Shown piece by piece: positions 47,985 through 60,600 of a DNA stretch of 64,000 nt. The stretch spans positions 27,759,989 through 27,823,988 of the forward strand of contig NC_092572.1 of NCBI RefSeq assembly GCF_037975245.1, written 5' to 3'. Made by a program: the position numbers and the translations under genes. The notes below the pieces were generated by a model that worked only from the letters and a program-made list of their open reading frames with translations, searched no databases and was not told the DNA's origin. The stretch's first letter is position 1. Each line of letters opens with the position of its first letter. This DNA is from Apostichopus japonicus. Taxonomy: Eukaryota; Echinodermata; Holothuroidea; Aspidochirotida; Stichopodidae.

Positions 47985-50900
47985 ACTGGTCATTTTTTGA
48001 AATAATTAAATTACCCAATACCCCTCCAATGAAGAAGAGAACTTATTCTGTTTGATTTCTTGACTTTAAGACCATAAGGGGAAAACTAGAAACACTAAAT
48101 AGGAGGAAACATACCTGCAAACCAAAGACAATTTTGGTATTAATTTGACCTACAGACACGGGACATGTGGAAAATTTTAGTTCAACAGTCGAAATTTTCG
48201 TCTTTCGCACTCTTATTTTCCGACTGTCGCACTCTAATTTACATATATTCTTGTAATTTGTGAATGACCTAAACTTTTCGGTCAAAATTGACCTATAATC
48301 AGTCATATTTACCACGTTTTCCTTGTCACATTGAGAAATTGTTTCTCGCGATCCTTATACTCCACCATACAAAACTTCGTATGATTTTGAAAAAATAATA
48401 ATGCCTAATAGAACTACTGTACAACGTTTGCCAGCTTCAATTTGGATAATTTATGCATTAATTTTACTATTGGATGGGTTGACTATGTTCGTTAGCTTCA
48501 AGTAAGTTCAGGATATACGTTTAATATTTTATAGTATACAAGTAAAACGCGCAATGCTAATCTACGGAAGCATAAAAGTGCCATCAACATAAGAAAAACT
48601 TTGCCCTATAAGGTGACATTTTTCAGTAAATTGTTTAGATAACAAGATAAAATCTTATCAAATATCAGAAAAATGTTGGATTGCTCAGTTGCTTTAACTG
48701 AGCAATTGAACAATTTTCTGCAAAATGTTTATCGACAATTTATCTTGTCTCGTCAACTCAAGATTTTTCTGCAAAATGTTTAATTGTTCACTTCATTCCA
48801 AATGCTCAGTTGAAATGAAGTGAATGATTGATTTTTTTCATTTGAGTGATAAATAGCCCGAACCCCCCACCCCCCCCCCCAGAAAATATTTTTTGAAATA
48901 TTTAAAGTACCCAATACACCTCCAATGAAGTAGAGAACTTATTCTGTTTGATTTCTTGACTTTAAGACCATAAGGGGAAAACTAGAAACACTCACTAGGA
49001 GGAAACATACCTGCAAACCAAAGACAATTTTTGTAATTTCACCTACAGACACGGGACATGTACTAAAACACATTCAATAAAGGTTAAAATCCACTCTTCA
49101 GTGGCGATACGATGACCTAAATATTATTTTCGATAATAATTACAATTTAGCTGTATTTTTTTTTAACTCTGCACAAAATATATACACACTCGATCGGACC
49201 GCTCGGCACCCCGTGTGTCCGCAATTGGTATCTGCTTGCGTAGTTGAATGTGAAAACATTGACAGCTTGTAAATACAATATCTCAAGAGTTGAAAGTTGG
49301 CTGTACCTCCAACCTGCTGCATTTTCAGTATCAACATGAAGAAGCCTGTCTTCAAAATTGGACACTATCGAAATGTGTTACAATTCTTGTCGCAATTGGA
49401 ATATACTTAACCCAATTTGTAACAACTTGAGTTGTTGCCATATTTAATGAAGTCTGTCACAATATGAATGATAATAAACTGCGAGCGAAACCAAAGAGAA
49501 TATTTTCATTTTACAGTATTCCAGTTGAACGTCTTTGAGGCAAACCTATTAACATGTGATATATGTTTTCAGGTTGATGACTGTTCAAGGCTCAGACTCT
49601 GAACCGTCTTACGCTTATGGTGACACGGATCGCGATCTAGTCCCAGCTTGATCTGGTCATTTTTTATGAAATAATTAAATTACCCAATACCCCTCCAATG
49701 AAGAAGAGAACTTATTCTGTTTGATTTCTTGACTTTAAGACCATAAGGGGAAAACTAGAAACATTAAATAGGAGGAAACATACCTGCAAACCAAAGACAA
49801 TTTTGGTAATTTCACCTACAGACACGGGACATGTACTAAAATACATTCAATAAAGGTTAAAACCCACTCTTCAATGGCGATTCGATGACCTAAATATTAT
49901 CTTCGATAATCATTACAATTTAGCTGTATTTTTTTTTTAACTCTGCACAAAATATATACGCACTCGATCGGACCGTTCGGCACCCTGTGGGTCCGCAATT
50001 GGTTTCTGCTTGCGTAGTTGAATGTGAAAACATTAACAGCTTGTAAATACAATATCTCAAGAGTTGAAAGTTGGCTGTACCTCCAACCTGCTGAATTTTC
50101 AGTATCAACATGAAAAAGCCTGTCTTCAAAAAGTAGATACTATCGAAATGTGTTACAATTCTTGTCGCAATTGGAATATACTTGTCCCTATTTGTAACAA
50201 CTTGAGCTGTTACAATTTGTAATGAAGTCTGTCACAATATGAATGATAATGAATTGCGAAATAGACCAAAGAGAATATTTTCATTTTACATTATTCCAGT
50301 TGAACGTCTTTGAGGCAAACCTATTTACATGTGATATATGTTTTCAGGTTGATGACTGTTCAAGGCTCTGACTCTGAACCGTCTTACGCTTATGGTGACA
50401 CGGATCGCGATCTAGTCCAGCTTGATCTGGTCATTTTTTATGAAATAATTAAATTACCCAATACCCCTCCAATGAAGAAGAGAACTTATTCTGTTTGATT
50501 TCTTGACTTTAAGACCATAAGGGGAAAACTAGAAACACTCACTAGGAGGAAACATACCTGCAAACCAAAAACAATTTTGGTATTAATTTGACCTACAGAC
50601 ACGGGACATGTGGAAAATTTTAGTTCAACAGTCGAAATTTTCGACTGTCGCATTCTTAGTTTCCGACTGGTGCACTCTAATTTACATAAATTCTTGTAAT
50701 TTGTGAATGACCTAAAACTTTCGGTCAAAATTGACCTATAATCAGTCATATTTACCACGTTTTCCTTGTCACATTGAGAAATTGTTTCTCGCGATCCTTA
50801 TACTCCACCATACAAAACTTCGTATGATTTTGAAAAATAATAATGCCTAATAGAACTACTGTACAACGTTTGCCAGCTTCAATTTGGATAATTTATGCAT

Positions 50901-52379
50901 TAATTTTACTATTGGATGGGTTGACCATGTTCGTTAGCTTCAAGTAAGTTCAGGATATACGTTTAATATTTTATAGTATACAAGTAAAACGCGCAATGCT
51001 AATCTACGGAAGCATAAAAGTGCCATCAACATAAGAAAAACTTTGCCCTATAAGGTGACATTTTTCAGTAAATTGTTTAGATAACAAGATAAAATCTTAT
51101 CAAATATCAGAAAAATGTTGGATTGCTCAGTTGCTTTAACTGAGCAATTGAACAATTTTCTGCAAAATGTTTAATTGACAACTTATCATATCTCGTCAAT
51201 TGTACATTTTTCTGCAATATGTTCAATTGTTACCTTCATTCCGTCTGAGCAATTGAAACATTTTCTGCAAAATGTTAATCGACAATTTATCTTGTCTCGT
51301 CAACTCAAGATTTTTCTGCAAAATCTTTAATTGTTCACTTCATTCCAAATGCTCAGTTGAAATGAAGTGAACGATTGATTTTTTTTTCATTTGAGTGATA
51401 AATAGCCCCACCCCCCCCTCCGGAAATATTTTTTGAAATATTTAAAGTACCCAATACACCTCCAATGAAGAAGAGAACTTATTCTGTTTGATTTCTTGAC
51501 TTTAAGACCATGAGGGGAAAACTAGAAACACTCACTAGGAGGAAACATACCTGCAAACCAAAGACAATTTTGGTAATTTCACCTACAGACACGGGACATG
51601 TACTGAAACACATTCAGTAAAGGTTTTAAAACCCACTCTTCAATGGCGATATGATGACCTATTATTTTTCAATAATCAGTATAATTTAGCTGTATTTTTT
51701 TTTAACTCTGCACAAAATAAACGCACTCGATCGGACCGTTCGGCACCCTGTGGGTCCGCAATCGGTATCTGCTTGCGTAGTTGAATGTGAAGGCATAAAC
51801 AGCTTGTAAATACAATATCTCAAGAGTTGAAAGTTGGCTGTACCTCCAACCTGCTGCATTTTCAGTTTCAACATTAAGTAGCCTGTCTTCAAAAGTAGAT
51901 ACTATCGAAATGTGTTACAATTCTTGTCGCGATTGGAATATGCCTTGTCCCAATTTGTAACAACTTGAGCTGTTGCAATTTGTAATGAAGTCTGTCACAA
52001 TATGAATGATAATAAACTGCGAGCGAGACCAAAGAGAATATTTTCATTTTACAGTATTCCAGTTGAACGTCTTTGAGGCAAACCTATTTACATGTGATAT
52101 ATGTTTTCAGGTTGATGACTGTTCAAGGCTCAGACTCTGAACCGTCTTACGCTTATGGTGACACGGATCGCGATCTAGTTCCAGCTTGATCTGGTCATTT
52201 TTTATAATTACATTACCCAATACCCCTCCAATGAAGAAGAGAACTTATTCTGTTTGATTTCTTGACTTTAAGATCATAAGGGGAAAACTAGAAACACTCA
52301 CTAGGAGGAAACATACCTGCAAACCAAAGACAATTTTGGTAATTTCACCTACAGACACGGGACATGTACTGAAAGTGTT

Positions 52380-53220
52380 TATACACATGCAAATACAGGA
52401 CATGTACCATTGTGCTTCAGAATAATCAGCCAGTTTAATGACATATGATAAAACTCTTAATATCATGCAGTATATGCGGTTTCTGGGTCTATAAGCGTTA
52501 AATCTGACGAATTGAAAAAGGTTTAAGTATTAGTTCAATTGGTTGGTCGTAACAAATGATTTAATAATCAACCACTTCCCGAAGAGAGCAGAGCATCACT
52601 GCATGAAAAAATCTAGGTTATATTTTTTACGCTTCAACTTGGAAGAAAGACCAAACAGCACTTAAATGTTTCTCCCGGGACTCACAGTGGTCCAGCCGAT
52701 CCTGTCACTGCATTCTAGTATACCTTGTCATCATGATTGAATTTTTCCTTTCACTAAGTCCAACCAGTAAAGTTTGGAAATGAAGTTATTCACAATGACA
52801 TTACCAATTCGACCACCCCTATTCCTGATTCCCTTGTCAAAGAATACTTTTTACCCATCAGTTGTGATGTCATTGCTCTTAGAAATTCAATTTTTCACCA
52901 TAATGAGCAAAAGTAATGGCTATAAGCCATTAAAATGAGGGCGCTGTTAAAATGAGGGCGCTTTCAAAATGAGGGCGCTGTTATCAATTTAGTGAAATTT
53001 TGAAAGACACACATATATGGGGAAAAAGACACAGAAACACATATTTGGAAAATTACCCTCAATCCCGGGACACGGCTGAAAACGCCTTGGGAGCTACAAG
53101 GACCCCACTTTGGACATCCTCCACCGTTAAAAAAGTCGGGACGTCAAATTTTGTCCTGACTTTTCAAAATGTCCTGACCTTATAGGTGTGTTTTTTTTTC
53201 ATGTCCTGACATTCAAGGTA
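52380..53220. other. non-coding, nothing recognised
   Basis: Contains a triple 'aaaatgagggcgct' repeat (about 52930-52980). No exon seen. Confidence 0.5.
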
Positions 53221-53224
53221 TGGT

Positions 53225-53480
53225 GCATACATACATACATACATACATACATACATACATACATACATACATACATACATACATACATACATACATACAT
53301 ACATACATACATACATACATACATACATACATACATACATACATACATACATACATACATACATACATACATACATACATACATACATACATACATACAT
53401 ACATACATACATACATACATACATACATACATACATACATACATACATACATACATACACGCATACACGCATACATACAT

Positions 53481-53529
<49 letters not shown>

Positions 53530-53549
53530 CACACACACCCGCACACACA

Positions 53550-53599
<50 letters not shown>

Positions 53600-53747
53600 T
53601 ACATACATACATACATACATACATACATACATACATACATACATACATACATACATACATACATACATACATACATACATACATACATACATACATACAT
53701 ACATACATACATACATACATACATACATACATACATACATACATACA

Positions 53748-53778
<31 letters not shown>
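53225..53778. repeat. (CATA)n microsatellite, about 550 bp, with (CA)n core
   Basis: CATA repeats run to about 53495, then an impure (CA)n core with CG interruptions to about 53594, then CATA repeats again. The arrangement is the same as at 11331-11592. All long frames here are translation of the tetranucleotide. Confidence 0.98.
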
Positions 53779-53780
<2 letters not shown>

Positions 53781-54329
53781 CAGGTTTAAGCGTGAAGTTC
53801 TTGGAGCGTTGTTATTAGTGGTCAACATCTATTCAGATGGGAAACGGTAAACTCTTTTCGAGACTTTTGCAATACATGTATTGTCAAAGTGTGAAGTAGT
53901 AGGTTCATTGTTAACAGTTTTAATGAGAGAAGTTGTTATTGAGAAGTTACCTTTAATTATTTCAGAAAAAGTTAGACAACCGTATTTCCTCTACATCATT
54001 ATAGAGCGGTGATGAAGTGTGTTCATGGTTCGCTATTTGAATCAAGTTTCTTACCGTTACACTATTTTGGTTGTGACTTAACCACACTAGTTATTGATGA
54101 TACAATTTGAATGAGGTATTGTAGGTAGATATTGAAAAATGATGTTTTTGCTAAAGATAATGATCAAACTTGGTCCAAAGCTATTCCAGAGGCTCAATCT
54201 CTATATTCGTCTCTGCCCGGTTCAATTGTTTCTTGGACGCCCTCATTTAATCGTACTGCGTGTATATTTGTCAACATCCGTTGAAACTTTGTATTAAAAT
54301 TATGCGTTCCGAAGTCAAGTAGCGTTTCA

Positions 54330-54646
54330 CAGGCGCGTAGCCAAGGGGGGTGGGGCGAAGGGGGCAGCCGCCTCCCCCATTGAGCATATTTTTTTAAATT
54401 TTTTGTTAATGTTTTTATGATATCGCTAGTAATTTCAAAAGAGAAAATTCAAAGATGCAACTTACAAGGCCTGGGAAGTGCCATTTCCAGCGATCTAAGA
54501 GGCATTTTCAGCCAAACTTTTCTTGTACGCTTCGCGCCAGCTCATGGTGGCGCTACGCTTAGATAGTTTTCAATGCCGTATCTACGGCTCTGATAGTTTG
54601 CTTACATTTTCGCCCCTCCCTTGGCAAATTCCTGGCTACGCGCCTG
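54330..54646. mobile_element. hAT-like MITE with 8-bp TSD (one mismatch)
   Basis: CAGGCGCGTAGCCAAGGG at the left; at the right, CCCTTGGCAAATTCCTGG then CTACGCGCCTG, i.e. inverted ends with a short insertion. Flanks GCGTTTCA and GCGATTCA differ at one base. The inside 'gatgcaacttacaaggcc ... tggtggcgct' block is shared with the elements at 15422 and 35368. Confidence 0.85.
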
Positions 54647-54649
54647 GCG

Positions 54650-55580
54650 ATTCATGATGTCTAAAATAGAACAACAACGCTGTACATATGTTACATGTTA
54701 TTTTGCAAGTAATTAAAGAGTTATTGTTGCTATGCTGCTTACTTATATATTGTATACATCTACGTTTATGCTCTAAGTATGATTAATATTGTAACGGAAA
54801 TGTATCCCTTTAAGTAAATTGTTATTGTAATATTTTCGTTTAGGATTGAGCTTTCCCTCAGTTCTACCCGTCGATGGCCTCTCTCCCAAAATATGTGACC
54901 CTCAGTTCTACCCGTCGATGGGCCCCTCTCTCAAAACATGTGTAGAGCTTTTGCGAGTTGCAGGTGGGGACAGCCAATGAAAATCGTACCCCTGTTTTGT
55001 TTGTAAACTTTGCTGAATCAGCACCCGAATTTTGAGATGTTCCCCTTGTTAGTGGTAGCGCAGATTGTTTTCTTAGTTTGAGCTCACCACGCTCACGAGG
55101 TATTCCGAGATTGGCCTCTGACAGAGAGAGAACCGAGAGAACGCCTATTTTCTGTAAGTTGCTACCACTTAACTGGTATATTTATTCTATCACACGATTA
55201 TGTGCTTGGCATGACTCCTAGGTTTAATTGTTTGTCTTAGGAAAGATAAAATCGGGTATCTTTGGGGCGACAGGGGATATTGTTCGTACACCTAGGGAAT
55301 TCTAAGAAAACTATCGTTGCGCTAAGTATTTTAAGTAACAAGAAACGAGGGTGTATTTTTAAGACATCATATTTGTTGTCACTTTCTATAGGGGGTTCGA
55401 TAATTGTAATTTCGACTTCACTAGGAGGCTCAACAAACGCTAGTATTATCCTTCATCTGTAAATACATTTACCCACGTACTGGTTCGGTTGTGATCTCGA
55501 AAAGAGATATTTTATTTAGTAATATAAACTGGTTAAGTCTTTAAGCTTGTTGTTGAGTACGTATGGCAAGCCGTTTTACT
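54650..55580. other. upstream region of the plus-strand gene, nothing firm
   Basis: A short direct duplication 'cctcagttctacccgtcgatgg' occurs at about 54857 and 54899. The frame at 55262-55462 has no recognisable domain. Confidence 0.4.
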
Positions 55581-55584
55581 TTTT

Positions 55585-55800
55585 ATTCGATATTTGATGA
55601 TATCATCAAATATTTGCTGATATCGGCAAATGAATTGGTGATATCAGCAATTGAATTGTTGATATCAGCAAATCATTTGCTGATATCAACAATTCCAACA
55701 TATCACTAATTAATTGGTGATATGAGGTACCGAATTGCTGATATCATTAAATGATTTGCTGATATCATTAAATGATTTGCTGATATCAGTAATTCAAGCG
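55585..55800. repeat. palindromic GATATC array, about 24-bp unit
   Basis: About nine copies of TTGCTGATATCAGCAA-like palindromes at about 23-25-bp spacing. It ends 180 bp before the first ATG of the plus-strand gene. Each unit can pair with itself and with its neighbours. Confidence 0.85.
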
Positions 55801-55979
55801 TATCGAGCCAACGTCTACAAAAAGGAATTGGAAACGAGCGCTAAAAACAAAACCCATCCACACAAACCCCGCTAATTCTGAAGTAATGGCCGTATACATG
55901 GTACAAACATTTTAAGCTACATCGGCTATAGCCTAGATATACATGTGTGACATGTGCACTGCATCGTACAAATTGCAAG

Positions 55980-56160
55980 ATGGAAGAAGCCGGTCCAAGT
56001 TCCAATCTCGGTTCACAGCGAACCGTCCATAACCTAGTCGGAAGAGCAAGACCAGCTATTGCCGGGTCTAGTTCGGAAGCAGAGAATGATAACGATTTCG
56101 ATGTTGTCCGACAGACTTTCCGATCTTTTCGGAGACGTCGCGATACAGAAGAGAGCTTGC
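55980..56160 (+). CDS. unknown protein, exon 1 (N-terminus)
   Basis: ATG in good context (CAAGATGG); an in-frame ATG at 55947 is an alternative. It encodes MEEAGPSSNLGSQRTVHNLV then a Ser/acidic stretch (SSSEAENDNDFD) and RSFRRRRDTEESL, a basic segment that could be a nuclear localisation signal. The donor is TTGC|GTAAGT, phase 1. The next in-phase exon is at 57984. The protein is not recognised; low complexity with a basic patch is common at the N-terminus of nuclear or E3-ligase proteins. Confidence 0.65.
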
Positions 56161-56239
56161 GTAAGTCTGACTCTGACGTTAGCCTAATTGGGTCCCCTGC
56201 TTTTTGTGTTTTAACATTAGACTTAGGCTAGGACTAATA

Positions 56240-56800
56240 CTAGTAACGCGGTACTAATTTAGAATCCGTACCATTCGACCCTACTTCCTAACCCGGTACT
56301 AATTTAGAATCCGTACCAATCGACCCTACTAAGTAACCCCTAACCCTATTCCCTTCTTCCTTACCCTACTCACTAACCCCTTACCATATTACTTACTTCC
56401 TAACCCTAATTCCTACTTACCCTACTCCTTAACCCTACTTTCTAACCCCTAACCTTATTCTGCCTATTCGAATTAAGCTTTACCATTCATATGGTACGGA
56501 TTCTATAGTTAGGCCCTAACCCCTAACCCTATTCCCTTCTTCCTAACCCTACTCCCTGACCCCTAACAGTAACACTTTAGTTTCCAATTTCTTGACTTTT
56601 TTTCTTGAATGTCTGTTTGCCGAATAAAAAACATTTAGGATCCACAGACTGATTGGCCATGACAAATATATGGCCTACTTCCTAACCCTAATTCCTAACC
56701 CCTAACCCTACTCGCTAGCCCTACTTCCTAACCCCTAATCTTATTTTGCCGATTCGAAGTAAGCTTTGCCATTCATATGGTACGGATTCTAAAGTAAGGC
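56240..56800. repeat. degenerate telomere-like (CCTAACC) repeat in intron 1
   Basis: Irregular TAACCC/CCTACTT words fill the segment, bounded by 'ttagaatccgtaccat' on the left and its inverse 'atggtacggattcta' at 56498 and 56778, so it may be a mobile element made of such words. The left breakpoint of the downstream duplication falls inside it, near 56406. Confidence 0.7.
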
Positions 56801-58654
56801 CAAGGCGGGAATTACTCACAGAAACTCCTTTTGTGTTTCTATTTTGTTAAAAATACAATAGGTCTAGCCTGGGGCAATATTATTCTATGCTAGTCCTACA
56901 GTGCTTTGTACAGTACTTAACCCAGGGCCCATGCTAGGCTATATGTTACAGACTACAGTACTTACACTAGGGGCTTGATGGCCTAGCCTGGTTTGGCCTA
57001 GCATAATAATTTAGTTAGGCCTAACACATTTGAAGCCTACTTCGGCCTAACACCAGGTGTTAATATAATAAGAGAATAACATGTAGGCTAATAAAAAGGC
57101 AAGGTTTAAAAAAAACGTTTTAAGGGGAGAAAAGTGCTCCTCCCCTTTAAGAAATTTTGCCTTCAGAAGGGGGCTTAGATTCAAAATGGTTCTATCATTT
57201 TCATTTTCTCAAACTTGTACTGTATGTTTATGCACTAGAAATTACCATTTCTTGTGAAGAACCCAGAAATCAACATGTTTTGAGAAATTAAGCAAACTAT
57301 ATTTGGAAATAAAGAAAATGTGAACAATTTTTCTTCTTATTATAAATGTTTTAACTGACCCCTTTGTTAATTTAAAATCAGTACATTTAAAGATGTACTG
57401 CATCTTCTGCCAACCATAAACCTAAAAAGTAGCGGATCCAGGGTTTGGAGGAAGGGGAACCAGTCATGAAGGCAAATCCCTCACATGGGAGCATTGGAGA
57501 AAGGTGCGCCTATGACAGGGGGGGGGGGACTGGGGCAGAATATAAGCAGCTTTTGTTTGCAATTTTGACGGCCTTAGAATCATAATCAATACAATTTATC
57601 AGCAAATGGCAGCAATAATTGCCAAAAATAATGACTTAAATATAATAATAAATAAATACCATATATTAAAGTGCTGTTATCATGAAATAAAACATGCTCA
57701 ATAGCACTGTACAAAGAACCAAAACCTGGAATATAAAATTACCAAACATGGTGAACATGCCTTCAAATTTTTGGAAAATACAGAGGCTGTGGCTGGTTGA
57801 ACCCCCACATAAATCTGCACCCATTAAGAATGGGGGGTTGGTGCTGATGTTGGTTTTAAAGTCATATCCTAGACACTGTCGAAGCTGACAAACTTTGTCC
57901 TATCATTCATTGACTCCATTCATAGGGCAGTTTTTAGTAACACAAAAACATAAAGATTTTTTTCCCTTTTCTTTATAATTCAGGGTCTTGAAAGAGGGGT
58001 AGACAATTTCGAGTGGAATGGAAGGGGACTCCTTTTCTTTTGAGAAGGTCCAATCCAGACTACTTTCCATCACCTGCGGAATGTAGATTTTTGAAGGAGC
58101 AACACTTTGGTGAGAAGATCTTATTTTCTTATATGAACCAGGCTTTTGACTTTTATTAAGTTAGAATCAAAAGATGGACATAGTTACTGAGTGAAATGAG
58201 TATTGTAATCGATGTATGGCACTGAATTACTAAACATCTTACAGTACATCGATCCATCTTTTGCCAGTCCTTATCGTGTTGAAATACTATCATACATAGA
58301 GTTATACTGTCCAAAAATGTATGATGGTGTGATGTACTTTGTCCGTGTATTACTAAAGAACTGGTCAAAATGCAAGTTCGGAAGCATGTTGATTATTTAT
58401 TCATGGCACATGGCTCAAATTAGCCTCACTTAGCATTACTATATAATCTGCACTTCTCTTAATTACCCAATGTACGTAGCAGGCTAGTGCATTCTCAGTT
58501 ACACCAGTTGTTTAAATCTTCAGTGTCCCTTTAATGTAACCACCATCCTGTGGTAGTCCTGCACGATACATACTTACCCAGATACTGTAGGGACCACGAG
58601 CAGTCATCATAGCATGAGTGCGTGTGTTTGAGACACTAGCTTGTATCAAACACT
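56406..58654 (+). repeat. segmental duplication, copy A
   Basis: The 2249 bp match 61752-64000 at a constant offset of 5346 bp with no net indel; checked stretches are identical, including an 11-G run, except G at 57990 versus C at 63336. The true extent beyond the window is unknown. Confidence 0.95.
57984..58109 (+). pseudogene. unknown protein, exon 2 (copy A) with premature stop
   Basis: A 126-bp exon between acceptor ATAATTCAG and donor TTTG|GTGAGA, phase 1 in and out, fits exon 1 and exon 3 exactly. After CGG TCT the third codon is TGA in this copy, while the downstream copy has TCA; the rest of the frame is open (KRGRQFRVEWKGTPFLLRRS, NPDYFPSPAECRFLKEQHF). This copy would therefore truncate the protein unless the base is an assembly or allelic difference. 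Confidence 0.7.
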
Positions 58655-58804
58655 TAGCCGGCAAAATGGGAAATAATTATCTCAGCAAAATTTGCACTGT
58701 TTAATGACACAGTATCCCTTTCCCGCAGCTGTATATGAGAAATATATTAGCAAACACGATAGACTGATACATTTACTGTATGTGCGTTGTGTCTTTTACT
58801 CTAG

Positions 58805-59043
58805 GCACCCCAGATACTCCATTTGAACCATTTAACCGCAACTGGAGTATCGAGATGCTCAAGACAAAAATTTCAGAATTATACCCCGAGAAGTCTCTTG
58901 GGGTTATCGGCTTCAAATTTGGCAGGTGTGACAAAGGGAAGAAAATTCATCTAGTTGAGCCGGCAAATGTAAGGGAACTCGAGAAGGCAGTGGGGAGAGG
59001 GAAACTTGTAGTCATTCCTAACAATGACATTGGACTTACTTCG
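58805..59043 (+). CDS. unknown protein, exon 3, globular domain
   Basis: Acceptor TTTACTCTAG, donor TCG|GTAAGT, phase 1 in and 0 out. It encodes TPDTPFEPFNRNWSIEMLKT, then KISELYPEKSLGVIGFKFGR, then KIHLVEPANVRELEKAVGRG, KLVVIPNND. The alternating helix/strand pattern ending in a '(K/L)VVIPNN' strand recalls the small domain seen before HECT in G2E3-like ubiquitin ligases of echinoderms and fish, but this is a weak pattern match, and no HECT domain is in the window. Codon use and splice phases support a real gene. Confidence 0.72.
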
Positions 59044-59676
59044 GTAAGTGTAAGACGTATTGGGCATTGAATGAACATATACATGTGCAAGTTTCAGTGT
59101 GATCAGTTGTTCTGTGTTTTCATTTTAGCTTAATCTTTCCTTAAATTTCTAGTATGTCTATAATTAACTGGTAATATTAATATATGTCAATAGACTTAAA
59201 AGGGCCTTTGTTCGAATGCGTCCAGCAAGTGCAGAAATTTCAATTGGTAATACTTCAGTTGATGATATCATAACTTAATTTAAGGTACAGTATACATGAG
59301 TTTGTAGAAGATATCTTTGAGTTCTAGGTAAACAATACAATGAAATAATACAATGACAGTATGCTACCGTAAGTGCACTCTTTCTAAGACTGTGTTATCA
59401 TACTGTACTTTAAGTTTTAATTGAACATCCGGGAATTATCAACCACATTCTAGGATTGATGGATACAATTCACTGTTAAAATTACTCAATGATTTATTTA
59501 GAAAATCATTCATTGCAATCACAATTTCCAAATTTTACTTTTTTCCTTTTTGTGTTAAAATGTTGCAATTCGTTCACCATAAGCCTTTGTGTTTACAGTA
59601 CCTCATATTTTTTCATAATTTGTTTTTAGTAATTTTTATAAATGTTGTACAGTACCTATTACATTGTTTCTTACAG

Positions 59677-59758
59677 ATTGAAAGTAGCAATAGACTGGAA
59701 GAATCTGGAACTCCAACTGTCACCTTTACTACACAGGATGGACAAAGAAGATCATCAG
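59677..59758 (+). CDS. unknown protein, exon 4
   Basis: An 82-bp exon between TTTCTTACAG and TCAG|GTAAGC, phase 0 in and 1 out, follows exon 3 without a frame break. It encodes IESSNRLEESGTPTVTFTTQ then DGQRRSSG, a Ser/Thr-rich, probably disordered stretch. Later exons were not found before the duplicated segment begins at 61752. Confidence 0.65.
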
Positions 59759-59759
59759 G

Positions 59760-60600
59760 TAAGCAAGTGATATCTTTTTTGGTTGCAACTATATGATTCA
59801 CCTATCCATTGCAATTGACCTGAAGCTAGACTAGCAATACTGTCGCCAATATAAGTCATGTAACACTTCTATCGCCGTAGTTCACTAACCTAACCATGGC
59901 CTAAGAGTCAATGGTCATGATCTGCTTTAAAGAGTCACATAAGATCCAACCATAGACGTCAAGTGGTTCTCTGCCTTTGCAACATGATGCACAATATTGT
60001 TCCGGTTCTTTTAAGGATCAGGGATATTGCATTAGGCAGGGCATCATGAGGAGACAAGAATATTGGACTCTGGATATAACGTTAAAGGGTACTGTAGATG
60101 CAGTCACCACAATTTACCTACAGTAGGTATATCCTTGTAACCTAATACATGTACGCTATGTTTCTTTTCTATCATGTCACGTGACAATATTTTTGTTACT
60201 GGATCGCTAAATTCATGCAGGATAAATACCTTGGTTTACCTTAAAGATAAAAGTGACAATTCCACATTCAAGAAAAGATAAGATTTTCTTAGTAAATGCT
60301 TTTAATGGTTTTCTGTTTACACATCCGAAAGAATGGAGTCAATTTGATGTCCTGAAGTGTTGTAAAATACCGCTTAAACTTGTCATTTTCTTGTTAAAAA
60401 AATGAGCATTTTGCGAAAAGCAGTATGGTGATCATGTGGTCTAAATCAACCTGTGACGAGACAGAGGGTTTGATGGACAGCTTATGTCCGTTTATGACCA
60501 GGGTTGAAGGTTATGTGTTGCTGCCGTGCCACACCATGTGCGTGTATGTAGTCTAAAGGTGCCTGCAACTAAAATACAGGGCCCAAATGTTGATTTAGTC
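59760..60600. other. intron-like, nothing recognised
   Basis: Sequence after exon 4 with no further supported exon. Confidence 0.45.

Larger units (their letters stand above)
45648..52375. repeat. composite satellite with two unit types in higher-order order
   Basis: Unit A ('aataatgcctaatagaactac' to a poly-C run) occurs near 46618, 48398 and 50835. Unit B ('ctccaatgaagaagagaac' through 'ctcgatcggaccg' to 'agcttgatctggtcat') occurs near 47250, 48915, 49690 and 51455. A partial B with extra sequence ('tcgactgtcgcactctt' to 'caaaacttcgtat') occurs near 48010 and 50455, with a fragment at 45648. Order: A-B-b, A-B-B-b, A-B-b. Unit A holds hairpins such as TTGCTCAGTTGCTTTAACTG. Open frames inside recur only because the units recur. 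Confidence 0.9.

Noticed and set aside
48043-50758. 90-residue minus-strand frame conserved in two copies of the 46-52 kb array
   Set aside because: The copies are recent satellite units; similarity follows from DNA duplication, and the third copy is truncated. No domain was recognised.
53188-53850. Long open frames of repeated MYVC / YIHT on both strands (also at 11233-11689)
   Set aside because: They are translations of a CATA tetranucleotide microsatellite and occur in every frame; there is no gene evidence.
56330-56580. Chromosome end or true interstitial telomere
   Set aside because: The CCTAACC words are irregular and mixed with other words, are bounded by inverted sequences, and lie in an intron between coding exons.
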